Positions 7,143 through 16,610 of a stretch of 64,000 nucleotides of DNA are shown here, one piece after another (the stretch's first letter is position 1; each line of letters opens with the position of its first letter). The stretch lies in assembly GCA_016703535.1 (NCBI GenBank), contig JADJBV010000002.1:620001-684000 (forward strand), in the 5' to 3' direction. Made by a program: the position numbers and the translations under genes. The notes beneath the pieces were generated by a model that saw only the letters and a program-made list of their open reading frames with translations, was not told where the DNA came from and searched no databases. This stretch comes from Deltaproteobacteria bacterium (GTDB lineage Bacteria > Myxococcota > Kuafuiibacteriia > Kuafuiibacteriales > Kuafuiibacteriaceae).

Positions 7143-10142
7143 GTGAGTAATTCAGGCACGATAGGCGACCGACCGGTTCGGCTGCACCGCGGGATCTCCC
7201 GGACTAACCCCGATATTCAGCCCAAGCGGGGACGGCCCGTCGAGCCCGCGCCCAGGGCGTTAACCCTCGAAGAGATCTCGAAACTCGCCGGGGGCGCCAA
7301 GCAGCCCGCGAAGGTCATCCGCACCCGCTTCGCCCCCAGCCCGACCGGGCACCTCCACATCGGCGGCGGTCGCACGGCGTTGATGAACTTCCTCTTCGCG
7401 AAGCGGATGGGCGGCGAGTTTGTCCTCCGCATCGAGGACACCGACCACCTCCGCTCCAAGCCCGAATACACCGAGGCGATCAAAGACGGCCTCCACTGGC
7501 TGGGCATCGAGTGGAAGGGCGACATCGTCTTTCAGTCCCGTAGGACCGAACTCTACCGTCGCAAGATCCAGGAACTCGTCGATCAAAAGAAGGCCTACCG
7601 CGACGAAACCGGCGCGATCTTCTTCAAGATGCCCGTCGACGGCGAACTCATCGTCGAAGATCGGGTGAAGGGCCGGGTGGTGGTTCCGGTCAGCGTCGAA
7701 CAAGGGACCAAAGACTTCGTCATCCAACGCTCCGAAGGGTCACCGACCTTCTTGTTGGCCAACGTCGTCGACGACGGGGAAATGGAGATCACCCACGTCA
7801 TTCGGGGCGACGACCACCTCACCAACGCCGCCCGACAGATCTGTCTCTTCCGCGCGCTCGGGTATCCGGTGCCCGAGTTTTATCACGTGCCGCTGATCCA
7901 CGGAGACGACGGGGCGAAGTTGTCGAAGCGCCACGGCGCGACGTCGGTCATTGAGTACCAGAAGCTCGGCTACGACCCCACGGTGGTCGTGAACCACCTG
8001 GCGAGGCTCGGCATGAGCTTCGGCACCGACCTGACGCTCCCGGTCGAAGAGCTCGCCCAGTGCTGCGATCCGTACAAGTTCTCCAAGGCCCCTTCGCGTC
8101 TCGGCGTCGATCGCCTCGAAGCGCGGAACATGCACCACCTGAAGCGGATGGAGCCGGCGGCGCTGATCGCCGAGCTCGAGGCGCGCACCCGCGGCGAAAC
8201 CGTCTCGGTGCGGATCCCGCGAGTGCACATCAAGCCCGACGGTGAAAAGTGGATCGAATCCTCGGTGGGTGAGGCCCCCAACCTTCTTCGGGATCTCGGC
8301 GCCACCGGCCTGGCCGCCCTCGCCGACGCCGCCCGGGGCCGCGTCACCACCTTCATGGAGGCGGTCGAGTTGGGGCAGTTTTTGCGAATGCCGCCCGCCT
8401 ACGACGAGGTCGCCCTCAAGGTGCACGGCGGGGCAAAGTCCGCCGCCAACGCCGACAAGTTGCGCGGCAAGCTCGCCGGGTTGCCCAAAAATGCCTGGAA
8501 CCTCGACGGCCTCGAGAAGGCCCTCGACGCCTTCAACGACGAAAACCGCGTCAGCTACAAGGCCTACGGCGAGGCGGTGCGCTGGATGTTGACCGGCTCC
8601 AGCCACGGCGTCCCGCTCCACCACCTGTTCGCGATCCTCGGACGCGAAGAGGCCCTCGACCGCCTGCAGAACTGGCCTCGCACCGTGGAGGACCTGCGCG
8701 CCCGCGCCGCCGCCGCGCCCGCCATGGAGGTGGTCCACGACGCCCCCGCGGTCGAGTTGGTACAGGGTGATGCCGAGGCGATCGAACGGCCCCGCAACGG
8801 GCCGAAGTTGGAGATCGAACTCCCGAGGGCCCCGGTGGCGATCGAACGCCCGGGCGATCAGGAGATCATCAAGAACGGGGCGCCGATCCGCCTCCTCACC
8901 GAAAACGAACTGACCTTCACCCGGATGGGGAAGCTGAAGAAGCCCGGCGACAAGCTTGGAGAGATCGAGGTCGAAGGTTTCCGCGCCGACCTGATCCCGG
9001 CGACCGTCGACGCGACCGGGATGCACCCCGAGGCCGCCCAAAAGGCGCGCAACCTCCTGACCTGGGCGGACCTCAACGACAAGGGCCGTTCCCATTATCT
9101 CGAAGCCCACAAGGCCGCGAACGGCGCCTATCCGGCGATCCGGCCCGCACCGGGCGGAAAACTCGCGACGGTCGAATACGGCGAAGAGGGCACCATCCGT
9201 TGGACGAGCGGGACCCTCACCTCGGTCGGCCGGACCGAAGCCTTGATGAAACAGCACGGGTGGGGACCGGTGACCACCAGCTTCGTCCGCGGCGATCCGG
9301 TGGAGGTGTGCGAGCAGCAGGTCGCGTGGCTTAGGAACGCCAACCTCTACATGTTGATCGCGGGACTCGAGGCTCGCGGCGCCAAGGGGAACGGCGAAGA
9401 GTTTTGGCGGTTCGCGGTCTCCGAGCAGACGCTCCCGACCGAAGAGAACCTGGCCATCGCCCTCAAGGTCTTGAACGGCGCGAACCCCAAGCGGACGGCT
9501 TTCGCCGACAACCTGCAGGTCAGCGTCCACGCCGGCAAAGAGAACCGGGCGGTCGTCGAGACCCGTGGTGGTCACGAGGTCGAGAAGGCCAGGGTCCTGG
9601 ACTCGCTGATGAACGGCCTGGCCAACGGCATTTGGGGCTCCTTCTTGGAGCGACACGGCCAAGGCGAGTTTGCGCTCCCAACCCTCGAGGCCCGGGAGGC
9701 GCAGCCTGGACTGCCGGCGGCGTTCGAGGCCCTCGTGGCTCAGCAGATCGCGAAGCACCCCGAGTTGAGGCTCGCGGCCGATGCTGCGAAACAGATCGCG
9801 GCCTACGTGGGGAGCGCCCAGTTCTACGCCGCTGAGGCGCCGGAGCGGCGGCTGAACGGTTTCGATCAACGGGCCTGCCTCCCTTTCCTCGAATTCGACC
9901 GGCTCCCCTGGCTCACGCCCGATGACAAGGCCCGGGTCGCCGGCGCGACGACCCAGCTGTTGGCGCAGCTCGCGCAGCTCTCCCGACCGGGCGCGTACCA
10001 AGGGCTCCCCAAAGAGCAGCTCGGCCTGCAGATCACCCAGCTGATGGTGGCGTGGGCCCAGCAGGCCCAACTCGCCGAGCCCTTCGGCCGTTGGTTGGAC
10101 GGTCCGGTCCGCCGCTCTTTCTTCGAGCCCGACGAAAAGTGA
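7143..10142 (+). CDS. gltX: Glutamyl-tRNA synthetase with a large unknown C-terminal extension
   Basis: Charges tRNA-Glu with glutamate. Residues ~58-512 are a complete class I GluRS. The HIGH-type motif is in PSPTGHLHIGGGRTAL (~residues 66-80), followed by the GEFVLRIEDTD strand, the second signature GDDGAKLSKRHG (~residue 260), and an all-helical anticodon-binding region ending LFAILGREEALDRL. The usual protein would end here at ~480 residues. This one continues for ~480 more: an acidic/Pro linker (residues ~515-590), then a folded-looking segment with no family I recognise. Motifs in it include EVEGFRADLIPA, VSVHAGKENRAVVETRGG and a helical tail. The start is uncertain: GTG at 7143 is used because no ATG lies between it and the catalytic domain; an in-frame ATG at 7050 would crowd the divergent gene. 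Confidence 0.9.
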   Translation: MSNSGTIGDRPVRLHRGISRTNPDIQPKRGRPVEPAPRALTLEEISKLAGGAKQPAKVIRTRFAPSPTGHLHIGGGRTALMNFLFAKRMGGEFVLRIEDTDHLRSKPEYTEAIKDGLHWLGIEWKGDIVFQSRRTELYRRKIQELVDQKKAYRDETGAIFFKMPVDGELIVEDRVKGRVVVPVSVEQGTKDFVIQRSEGSPTFLLANVVDDGEMEITHVIRGDDHLTNAARQICLFRALGYPVPEFYHVPLIHGDDGAKLSKRHGATSVIEYQKLGYDPTVVVNHLARLGMSFGTDLTLPVEELAQCCDPYKFSKAPSRLGVDRLEARNMHHLKRMEPAALIAELEARTRGETVSVRIPRVHIKPDGEKWIESSVGEAPNLLRDLGATGLAALADAARGRVTTFMEAVELGQFLRMPPAYDEVALKVHGGAKSAANADKLRGKLAGLPKNAWNLDGLEKALDAFNDENRVSYKAYGEAVRWMLTGSSHGVPLHHLFAILGREEALDRLQNWPRTVEDLRARAAAAPAMEVVHDAPAVELVQGDAEAIERPRNGPKLEIELPRAPVAIERPGDQEIIKNGAPIRLLTENELTFTRMGKLKKPGDKLGEIEVEGFRADLIPATVDATGMHPEAAQKARNLLTWADLNDKGRSHYLEAHKAANGAYPAIRPAPGGKLATVEYGEEGTIRWTSGTLTSVGRTEALMKQHGWGPVTTSFVRGDPVEVCEQQVAWLRNANLYMLIAGLEARGAKGNGEEFWRFAVSEQTLPTEENLAIALKVLNGANPKRTAFADNLQVSVHAGKENRAVVETRGGHEVEKARVLDSLMNGLANGIWGSFLERHGQGEFALPTLEAREAQPGLPAAFEALVAQQIAKHPELRLAADAAKQIAAYVGSAQFYAAEAPERRLNGFDQRACLPFLEFDRLPWLTPDDKARVAGATTQLLAQLAQLSRPGAYQGLPKEQLGLQITQLMVAWAQQAQLAEPFGRWLDGPVRRSFFEPDEK

Positions 10143-10176
10143 CCCCCGGCGTCCTACTTCTCCTTCCAGGCGAGGA

Positions 10177-10929
10177 TTAGCTCGGGTCGTCCCGGGCGCA
10201 GAGGACCCACGCCGCGCCGGAGTACATGGTGCGAACGTCGATGGTGCACCCACTTCGGTGGCAGTTGATCGGGTGCGCATAGAGCGGGCCGACATCGCCG
10301 TAGTTCGACCAGATGTAGCCAACCTCGTTGAGATTGAGCTTCCCGGAGTCGATCGCCTCGTAGGTTCGCTGCAGCTCGTTGTTGGTGGCCAGCGCCCAAC
10401 CCGGGCCCTCCGCGGCGCAGCGATTGGCGACGTCGGCCTTCGGTGCCTTGCCCACGAGCTTCAGTGTCCTCAACTTCGGCGGCGGAGGAGGCGGAGCGAT
10501 CGCCACGGCCTTCGCCTGCTTTGGAGCCGAGGCGGCCTGGGGAGGCGAAGGGCTCAACCCCCGTCTCCACAGGTTGAGGCCAACCAACACGCTGAAGCCC
10601 AGCAGCACCAGCAGCGGCAGGGGGCCGAGCAACCCAAAGGGCCGCAAGAGAGTCCGGAGTGTGGAGCCCATCCCAATCCAAAGCCGCCTGGAGATGGCCA
10701 CCGACAAGATCGCCAAGAGGCCGGCCACCAAGCAGAACGCCACCGCCCCAGCCCCGGTGACTCGTTCGACGTAGGCCAAGCCGAGAGCGACGCCGATCAG
10801 CCAGAAGATCCCAGCGATGGCGTTCATCGCGTTGACCCCGGACGGGCGGGTCTTGAAGATCCGTCGATCTCGCTGCGGATCGGGATCGATCCAGTTGAGC
10901 TCCCGACTCAACTCTTCCTCATCACTCAT
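10177..10929 (-). CDS. Membrane protein with C-terminal extracytoplasmic domain, unknown function
   Basis: A 250-residue protein with an acidic N-terminus (MSDEEELSRELNW), three hydrophobic helices at roughly residues 35-55, 60-80 and 92-112, then a Pro-rich linker and a ~90-residue domain. That domain contains three or four Cys (NRCAAEG, INCHRSGCTID, VLCARD) that could form disulfides, consistent with an extracytoplasmic location after an odd number of membrane spans. It converges on the gltX gene with 34 bp between stops. I do not recognise the family. Confidence 0.75.
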   Translation of the reverse strand: MSDEEELSRELNWIDPDPQRDRRIFKTRPSGVNAMNAIAGIFWLIGVALGLAYVERVTGAGAVAFCLVAGLLAILSVAISRRLWIGMGSTLRTLLRPFGLLGPLPLLVLLGFSVLVGLNLWRRGLSPSPPQAASAPKQAKAVAIAPPPPPPKLRTLKLVGKAPKADVANRCAAEGPGWALATNNELQRTYEAIDSGKLNLNEVGYIWSNYGDVGPLYAHPINCHRSGCTIDVRTMYSGAAWVLCARDDPS

Positions 10930-11130
10930 CCCGGGCTCCCTGGCGTCCGAGGAAGGCTTCGGCGGAGATGCGCATAGACAACGACATTGGAGCCAACTCC
11001 AAGGGTCGGACGGGGCAACATTCGGCCCATCCTAGTGCCCGGCTACGCTCGGTCCAGCGGGATCTGCTCCCGACCTGGTTCGAGTTCGAGGCAGAGACAA
11101 AAACAGCCGCTTCGTGGCAGGTTCGGCGCC

Positions 11131-12597
11131 ATGTCGAGTTCGAGCACCAACCTTCAAGACCTCCAAGCGATCGCCGCTCGCGCGATGATTGAACGGGGCC
11201 TGGTGCCGGCGTTCACCGCCGAAGCCATGGCCGAGGTCGAAGGTCTGGCGGCTCTTCCGCGCGAGTCTGGACCGTCGATCCGCGACCTTCGTTCGCTGTT
11301 GTGGTGCTCCATCGACAACGAAGATTCTCGAGATCTCGATCAGCTTTCGGTGTCCATGCCGGCCGACGATGGGGTGCGGATCCTGGTGGCCATCGCTGAC
11401 GTCGACGCGCTGGTGAAGAAGGGATCAGCGATCGACGAACAGGCGCGGAACAACACCGCCACGGTGTACACGGCGGCCCGAATTTTCCCGATGATCCCCG
11501 AACGCCTGTCCACCGACCTGACCTCTCTCAACCCTGACGTCGAGCGGTTAACGGTGGTCACCGACATGTTGGTGGACGCCGAGGGCCGGGTGAAGAGCGC
11601 CGACCTCTACCGGGCCTTGGTGCTCAACCATGCGCGCTTGACCTACGACGACGTCGCCGCCTGGCTCGACGGGGTGGGGCCGGCGCCTGGCCCGGTCGCT
11701 CGCGATCCCGCCCTCGCCGAGCAACTTCGGATCCAGGACCGCTGCGCCCAGGGCATGCGGGAGCTGCGGCAGGAACAAGGGGCGCTCAGCCTGGGGGCGG
11801 TCGAATCCAAGGTCGTGTTCAGCGGCGACGGGGTGGCCGGGATCCGAACCGAAGAAAAGAACCGCGCCAAGGAGATGATCGAGAACTTCATGATCGCCGT
11901 GAACGGGGCGACCGCCAGGTACCTCGACGCCAAAAAGTTCTCCTCGATCCGACGGGTGTTGCGGGTCCCCAAACGTTGGGATCGGATCGTGTCGATCGCG
12001 GGTGAGCAGGGGGTGAAGCTCCCGGCCGAGCCCGATCCCCGGGCGCTCGAGGTGTTCCTCCGAGATCGACGGGCCAAAGACCCGGACCACTTCGCGGAGC
12101 TCTCCTTGGCCGTGGTGAAGTTGCTCGGCTCCGGTGAATACGCCGTCGAGTTGCCGGGTCGACCCGCCGGTTTGCACTTCGGCCTCGCCGTCAAGGACTA
12201 CGCCCACTCGACGGCGCCCAACCGTCGCTACCCCGACCTGGTGACCCAAAGGCTCTTGAAGGCGGCCTTCGAAGGTGACTCAAGCCCCTATGACGACGAC
12301 GAGCTGGCCCGCCTCGCCGAACACTGCACTCGACAAGAGGACAACGCTGCCAAGGTGGAGCGCCAAGTGCGAAAGTCCGCGTCCGCCCTCTACCTTGCTT
12401 CCCGCGTCGGCGAGCGCTTCGACGCGATCGTCACCGGCGCTTCAGCCAAAGGGACCTACGTTCGAATTTTTCACCCGACCGCCGAAGGACGGGTGGTTCG
12501 CGGACACCAGGGGTTGGACGTCGGGGAACACGTCGTGGTCGAGCTCCTCAAGACCGACGTGGCCAAGGGGTTCATCGACTTCGCCCGAGCGACGTAG
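11131..12597 (+). CDS. RNase II/R (RNB) family ribonuclease
   Basis: Predicted 3'-to-5' processive exoribonuclease of the RNB family, 488 residues. The catalytic acidic cluster is SIDNEDSRDLDQ (~residues 54-65), the RNB signature that binds Mg2+ at the active site. Later family landmarks are ARIFPMIPERLSTDLTSL, the DYAHSTAPNRRYPDLVTQRLL block that contacts RNA, and a C-terminal S1-like segment beginning FDAIVTGASAKGTYVRI. N-terminal cold-shock domains of classical RNase II/R are missing, so it resembles the shorter RNB enzymes of cyanobacteria and actinobacteria. The ATG at 11131 gives the compact N-terminus; the longer open frame upstream is Cys/Arg-rich and unlike the rest. It may act in tRNA/mRNA decay; the exact substrate is unknown. 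Confidence 0.92.
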   Translation: MSSSSTNLQDLQAIAARAMIERGLVPAFTAEAMAEVEGLAALPRESGPSIRDLRSLLWCSIDNEDSRDLDQLSVSMPADDGVRILVAIADVDALVKKGSAIDEQARNNTATVYTAARIFPMIPERLSTDLTSLNPDVERLTVVTDMLVDAEGRVKSADLYRALVLNHARLTYDDVAAWLDGVGPAPGPVARDPALAEQLRIQDRCAQGMRELRQEQGALSLGAVESKVVFSGDGVAGIRTEEKNRAKEMIENFMIAVNGATARYLDAKKFSSIRRVLRVPKRWDRIVSIAGEQGVKLPAEPDPRALEVFLRDRRAKDPDHFAELSLAVVKLLGSGEYAVELPGRPAGLHFGLAVKDYAHSTAPNRRYPDLVTQRLLKAAFEGDSSPYDDDELARLAEHCTRQEDNAAKVERQVRKSASALYLASRVGERFDAIVTGASAKGTYVRIFHPTAEGRVVRGHQGLDVGEHVVVELLKTDVAKGFIDFARAT

Positions 12598-12719
12598 CCG
12601 GCGGCGGATCGGACCCGGCGACTGCAATGCTGCGGTTGTTCGGCTCCGGCGGCCAAGATCGTCGGGCCATAAGGTCCGTGGCGGCTGGCTCTGCGCGATT
12701 CGTCGGGATAGAGAGTGTT

Positions 12720-15098
12720 GTGGTCGCGCGGTGGGCGTTGGGGTTGGCTCTTCTGGCGGCCTGCAGCCCCGAGTCTTTGGCGCCGCCCGAGTTGCCCCCC
12801 GTCCTCTGCGTTGACGGGCAGAGGGCTGACGCCACCGGCCAGTGCACCTGGATCTTGCCAACCTCGGATTGTGCACCCCACACCCACGCACGGGTGGGGA
12901 TGGCCGAGTGCCAGCCGATCGGCGCCGGGCCGTGTGAACCTCCGTTTCAGCCGAGCTCGGAGTGGGGATGTGTTGTGGCGCCGGCCTCGTGTCCGGGCCG
13001 GACGATGGCGACGTTGTTCGGCGAATGTCGCCCGGTGGGTTGGGCGTCGTGCCCGGAAGGGTTCTTCGAGGAAGGTGGTGGCTGCCGTCCGATCTTCGGC
13101 AAGGGGTGCACCGGCGCGACACGGCCGGCGATCGGCGAGCCGGGCTGCGTGGCGATCGGCGCCTGTGGAGGGCCACCCCGAGGTGATCTCTACGTCGACC
13201 CGGCGGGCCCAGAAGACGCCACCCACTTTCGTGCGATCGGGCCTGCCGTCGACGCGGCTTTGGTGGGTGCGGTGATCTCGATTGCACCAGGAACCTACGC
13301 CGAGTCCCCGCTCCTGACCCGATCCGTTTCCCTTCGTGGCGCCTGCGCCGAGGCGGTCGTTGTTCGGGGTGGCGTCACGGTCAACGCCGGGGCCGCGGTG
13401 GAGATCAGCGGCCTTACCTTGTCGGGGGATCGGGCCGGCATCCGGGCCCAAGCGGACGCTCAGGTCATGGTGGAGGACGTGGTGATCGACGGCAGCCTGG
13501 GCGCGGGGGTTCGGGTGGAGGGGGCTCGACTCCAACTCTCGAGATCGGTGATCCGGGACGTGAGGGCCTTCGCCGATGGCTCCTTCGGGCGCGGCGTCGA
13601 CGTCGCCGAAGGCGGGACGGTGGTGATCCGAAACTCCGCGATCATCGGCCCGAGGCAGGCCGGTGTGAGCGCCGGGGATCTCGGTTCGGTCGCAGAGCTC
13701 GAGGGGGTGTTGGTCCTCGACGTGACCAGGGCCCCCCGAGGTGCGGGCGGGGTTGGGGTGGTGGCGGCAGCGGGGGGGCGGATCCGTGGGGACCGAGTGG
13801 CGATCGCCAACGTCGCCGACATTGGGGCGTTGGCCTATCAATCGCCGAGTGTCGTCGAACTTGGGTCGGTCTTCATCGAACACACCGGGCTCCTCGGCGC
13901 CGGCGCTGGCGTTCGGGTGGACAGTGGCGGCGCGATGACCCTGAGTCAGGCCACCTTGGTCGATACGATCGGGGCCGGGATCTTGGTCGCCGACCCCGCC
14001 AGCACCGCGACGGTGAGCGATGTTTGGATCGGGCGGGTGAAGGCCGATCCCGACACCGGCTTTTCGGCCGGGCTCGCGTCGTTCTTTTCGGCCCGTTTGA
14101 ACGCAGTCCGCGTCTTCGTTCAGGAGACCTCCTTCGGTGCCACCGCCTCCGCCGAGGGGGAACTCACGATCTCCGATGTTCGCCTCGAAGTGTCATCGTT
14201 GGGGGTGTTGGCCGATGCCGGACGACTCCGCCTCGTGGGCTCGACCTTGAGTGGAGCGTTGGGTGGCGCCGTCGCCCAGAACGACGGGTGGCTTTCGGTC
14301 GAAGGCACCGTGGTGTTGGGCTCGGAGGTGGACGGTGGCCTGCCGACCGCCGGGATCACCACCGATGGAAGCACTTTGACGTTGTCGGGTTCCGCGATCC
14401 TCGGCGGGATCGGCTTTGGCCTCCTGGTCACCGGCACCACGGCCGTCGCCCGAGTGACTGACACCTTGGTTCGAGACCAGAGGTCGACCGATCGGGTCAT
14501 CGGCCAAGGCATCTTGTGCGATCAGGGCCGCCTCGATCTCGATCGAGTCCGGGTCGACCAGGTCGACGGCCTGGGGATCTTGGCTCAAGGCAGGGTGTCG
14601 ATCGCCCGGACCACGGTGAGCGGGGTGACGGCCTCACGCCGACAAAACGGGGCGGCGATCGCGGTCGGTGGAGTGGCACGCTTTCAAGACGTCGCAGTCA
14701 TCGGCAATCAGCTCGCCGGGATGGTCCTGGGTCCCGGTGACCTCCAGATCGACGGCCTCCTGGTCAGCGGGACGACCTTCAACGACCAGAACGAGTTCGG
14801 CCATGGCCTCCTCGGCGAAGGCACCACGCTCAGCGCCCGCGGGGTCGAGCTCCGCGGCAGCGCCACCGCCGGCCTCGCGATGGACAACAGCACCGCGCGC
14901 CTCTCTCGATCCCTGATCGTAGGCAACGTCATCGGAGCCCAAGTCCAAGGTGGATCTCGCCTCGTCGAAGCCAGCGACGTGGCGCCTTCACCCCTCGACG
15001 TCGTCGTCGCCTCCGACGTCCTGCTCCTCGACAACCAGACCCGAGTTGGGCTCGGCACCATCCCTCTTCCTAAGCCCTTCGAAGCCCTACCGCGGTGA
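12720..15098 (+). CDS. Cys-rich lipoprotein with right-handed beta-helix domain
   Basis: A predicted surface or periplasmic lipoprotein of ~792 residues. The start is set at GTG 12720 because it gives a short signal peptide ending in the lipobox LLAAC, with a purine-rich AGAG upstream. Residues ~15-160 hold about 15 Cys in CxxG-like knots. From DLYVDPAGPEDATHF onward the sequence becomes a long series of ~20-25-residue coils with Val/Ile strands and Gly/Asp/Asn turns (for example GVTVNAGAAVEISGLTLSG), typical of the pectate-lyase/NosD right-handed beta-helix. No catalytic residues are evident. Myxobacterial genomes carry many such proteins, usually of unknown role in surface binding. Confidence 0.82.
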   Translation: MVARWALGLALLAACSPESLAPPELPPVLCVDGQRADATGQCTWILPTSDCAPHTHARVGMAECQPIGAGPCEPPFQPSSEWGCVVAPASCPGRTMATLFGECRPVGWASCPEGFFEEGGGCRPIFGKGCTGATRPAIGEPGCVAIGACGGPPRGDLYVDPAGPEDATHFRAIGPAVDAALVGAVISIAPGTYAESPLLTRSVSLRGACAEAVVVRGGVTVNAGAAVEISGLTLSGDRAGIRAQADAQVMVEDVVIDGSLGAGVRVEGARLQLSRSVIRDVRAFADGSFGRGVDVAEGGTVVIRNSAIIGPRQAGVSAGDLGSVAELEGVLVLDVTRAPRGAGGVGVVAAAGGRIRGDRVAIANVADIGALAYQSPSVVELGSVFIEHTGLLGAGAGVRVDSGGAMTLSQATLVDTIGAGILVADPASTATVSDVWIGRVKADPDTGFSAGLASFFSARLNAVRVFVQETSFGATASAEGELTISDVRLEVSSLGVLADAGRLRLVGSTLSGALGGAVAQNDGWLSVEGTVVLGSEVDGGLPTAGITTDGSTLTLSGSAILGGIGFGLLVTGTTAVARVTDTLVRDQRSTDRVIGQGILCDQGRLDLDRVRVDQVDGLGILAQGRVSIARTTVSGVTASRRQNGAAIAVGGVARFQDVAVIGNQLAGMVLGPGDLQIDGLLVSGTTFNDQNEFGHGLLGEGTTLSARGVELRGSATAGLAMDNSTARLSRSLIVGNVIGAQVQGGSRLVEASDVAPSPLDVVVASDVLLLDNQTRVGLGTIPLPKPFEALPR

Positions 15099-15108
15099 AC
15101 TCCAGACT

Positions 15109-15128
15109 TGCACCAATGTGTAGGTGCA
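15109..15128. terminator. Hairpin between convergent lipoprotein genes
   Basis: TGCACC, an 8-nt loop and GGTGCA form a perfect 6-bp stem in the 49-bp gap between two convergent stops (15098 and 15148). No T-run follows on either strand, so it is a weak terminator candidate. Confidence 0.3.
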
Positions 15129-15147
15129 CCCGGCTGGACCTCGCAAA

Positions 15148-16089
15148 TCAGTGGGCGCCGTCCGTGATCCACGGGGAGGGGGGATTCGTGAAGCCCGAGA
15201 GGATGGCGTCGTTGTGCGCGGCGGTGGCGTCCCGGGCCACGGCGGCCGTGCCGGTCTCGTTGAGTTGCCAGTATCCGACCAGGCCGGCGGTCGCCGGGTC
15301 GATGGTTTGTAAGTGGTGATCGCGGATCTCGGCTTCGGTGCGCTCCACGCTCCAGATGCGGATCTCGTCCAGGTCGCCGGCCAAGTACCGGAACTCGGTG
15401 TCGGCGCCGATGCGGCCGTACCCGGCGCGTAGTGAGGTGTCCCAATTGAAGGCCGACTGGGTCGTGTTGGGATCGTGAACCTCCAGCATGCCGTCGACGT
15501 ACAGGGTCATGCCACCCGGGCCGAGGGTGCCCGCAGCGTGGTGCCACGCACCATCGTCATAACGGGCGGTGCTGCAGCGTTCGGTGCGGGTCGGTGAAAA
15601 TACGTAGAAGCAAAGGACGCCAGAGCGCAAAAACAGGGCGCGATCGGCGCCGAGCTGCGCGGTGCTGTACACCTCCAGGAGCGCCACGCTGCTGGTGGTG
15701 GTTCGGAACCAGGCCTCTTCGCTGAACGCGAGTTCGTTGAAGCCGCCAGCGGCGGCCGGGATCAAGAGCTGATCGTCGACGCCGTCGAAGTGGAGGGCTC
15801 CGCCGACCGTGGCCGCATCGTTGGGGAGCGCATCCGTCGGGCCAACGTCGCCACTGGTGCTCGCGTCGGGATCGGCGGCGTCCGCGGGCGCCGCGTCGGG
15901 ATCGCCCGCCCCGGCGTCAAAGGCCGCGTCGGCCGCGCCGCTGTCCGTGCGCCCCGCGTCGAAAGCGCCCGAGTCCGGAAGGCCCGAGTCGGCTCGGCCT
16001 GCGTCGGCCGAAACCGCGGCGTCCTGCGAACTCTCCTCGGGATCGGCACAAGCGCAGCACACCAGCACGACGAGCAGGAATCGCTTCAT
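15148..16089 (-). CDS. Lipoprotein with Asp/Ala/Gly-rich linker and LamG/concanavalin-like domain
   Basis: A 313-residue predicted lipoprotein. The signal peptide MKRFLLVVLVCCAC ends in two candidate lipobox cysteines. Residues ~17-95 are a low-complexity linker built from DAG, DSG and DAA units, a style common in myxobacterial cell-surface proteins. From GGALHFDGVDDQLLI the sequence is a LamG/jelly-roll lectin-like domain, with landmarks EEAWFRTT, WHHAAGTLGPGGMTLYVDG, DLDEIRIWSVERTEAEI and GLVGYWQLNE, so it probably binds carbohydrate outside the cell. It converges on the beta-helix lipoprotein gene. Substrate unknown. Confidence 0.85.
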   Translation of the reverse strand: MKRFLLVVLVCCACADPEESSQDAAVSADAGRADSGLPDSGAFDAGRTDSGAADAAFDAGAGDPDAAPADAADPDASTSGDVGPTDALPNDAATVGGALHFDGVDDQLLIPAAAGGFNELAFSEEAWFRTTTSSVALLEVYSTAQLGADRALFLRSGVLCFYVFSPTRTERCSTARYDDGAWHHAAGTLGPGGMTLYVDGMLEVHDPNTTQSAFNWDTSLRAGYGRIGADTEFRYLAGDLDEIRIWSVERTEAEIRDHHLQTIDPATAGLVGYWQLNETGTAAVARDATAAHNDAILSGFTNPPSPWITDGAH

Positions 16090-16240
16090 TGATTGAAGAC
16101 CCTATCAGAAGGGGCCCCGACCGCCGAGAAGCAGCGGGCAGCGCACCTTGCCTTTGCAGGGCCCCAGCCCCCAAAAAAAGGGGCGCCTTGAGGTTGAAGG
16201 GCTCGCGGCGCCTTCGATCGGCGCGGAATTTGAGGGAAGA

Positions 16241-16287
16241 GGGAATGGCCACAGCAGGACTCGAACCTGCGACTTCCACCGTGTGAA
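16241..16287 (-). repeat. Direct repeat: 3' part of tRNA-Val (island end, att-like)
   Basis: These 47 bases match 19295-19341 with a single difference (16249). The match covers the T arm, variable region and 3' acceptor strand of tRNA-Val(CAC), then ends abruptly in the anticodon region, so this copy cannot encode a tRNA. A second partial copy of a tRNA 3' end in the same orientation at ~3 kb is the classic trace of tyrosine-recombinase integration at a tRNA gene. Confidence 0.8.
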
Positions 16288-16610
16288 TGCAGCTGAGGGC
16301 CCAGTGGGGCCAGTGGTTTAGAGAAGTTAGGAGTCACGGAGCGCCACTCAACGCCAGGCTCCGACAAGAAATGGGGGGATCAAAGGGGGGACGATCCCCC
16401 GGTCCCCCCGTTGCAACCTGGCAGGGGTTGTCGCCGCAGGTTGCCCTCGTTGGCTGCGCCGCAAAGGGAGTCCGGCGACGGCCCCGACCGTCGATCCCGG
16501 TCCGGCCGACGTTGAGTCTCGAGTTCGCGCATCGGCCGTGTTTCGAAGCGGTTCTCGCGGTTGTTGGCCTCGTCGGCTTGCTGCACTCTGCGGCGGAGAT
16601 CGTCGCGACC
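16288..16610. other. Non-coding or degraded stretch inside the tRNA-Val island
   Basis: I find no convincing gene in these 323 bases. Open frames exist on both strands, but they are Arg/Pro-rich shadows typical of GC-rich DNA and have no supported start. It may be the remains of lost integrase or cargo sequence next to the island end. Confidence 0.4.

Noticed and set aside
7740..10322. Long open frame antisense to gltX
   Set aside because: Gly/Arg/His/Gln-rich composition typical of antisense frames in GC-rich DNA; the plus strand holds a clear synthetase.
16167..16184. Terminator at GCCCCC-A7-GGGGC
   Set aside because: A 5-bp stem with an all-A loop and no following T-run; too weak to call.
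16241..16287. Second functional tRNA-Val gene
   Set aside because: Only the 3' half matches; the anticodon stem and the 5' half are absent.
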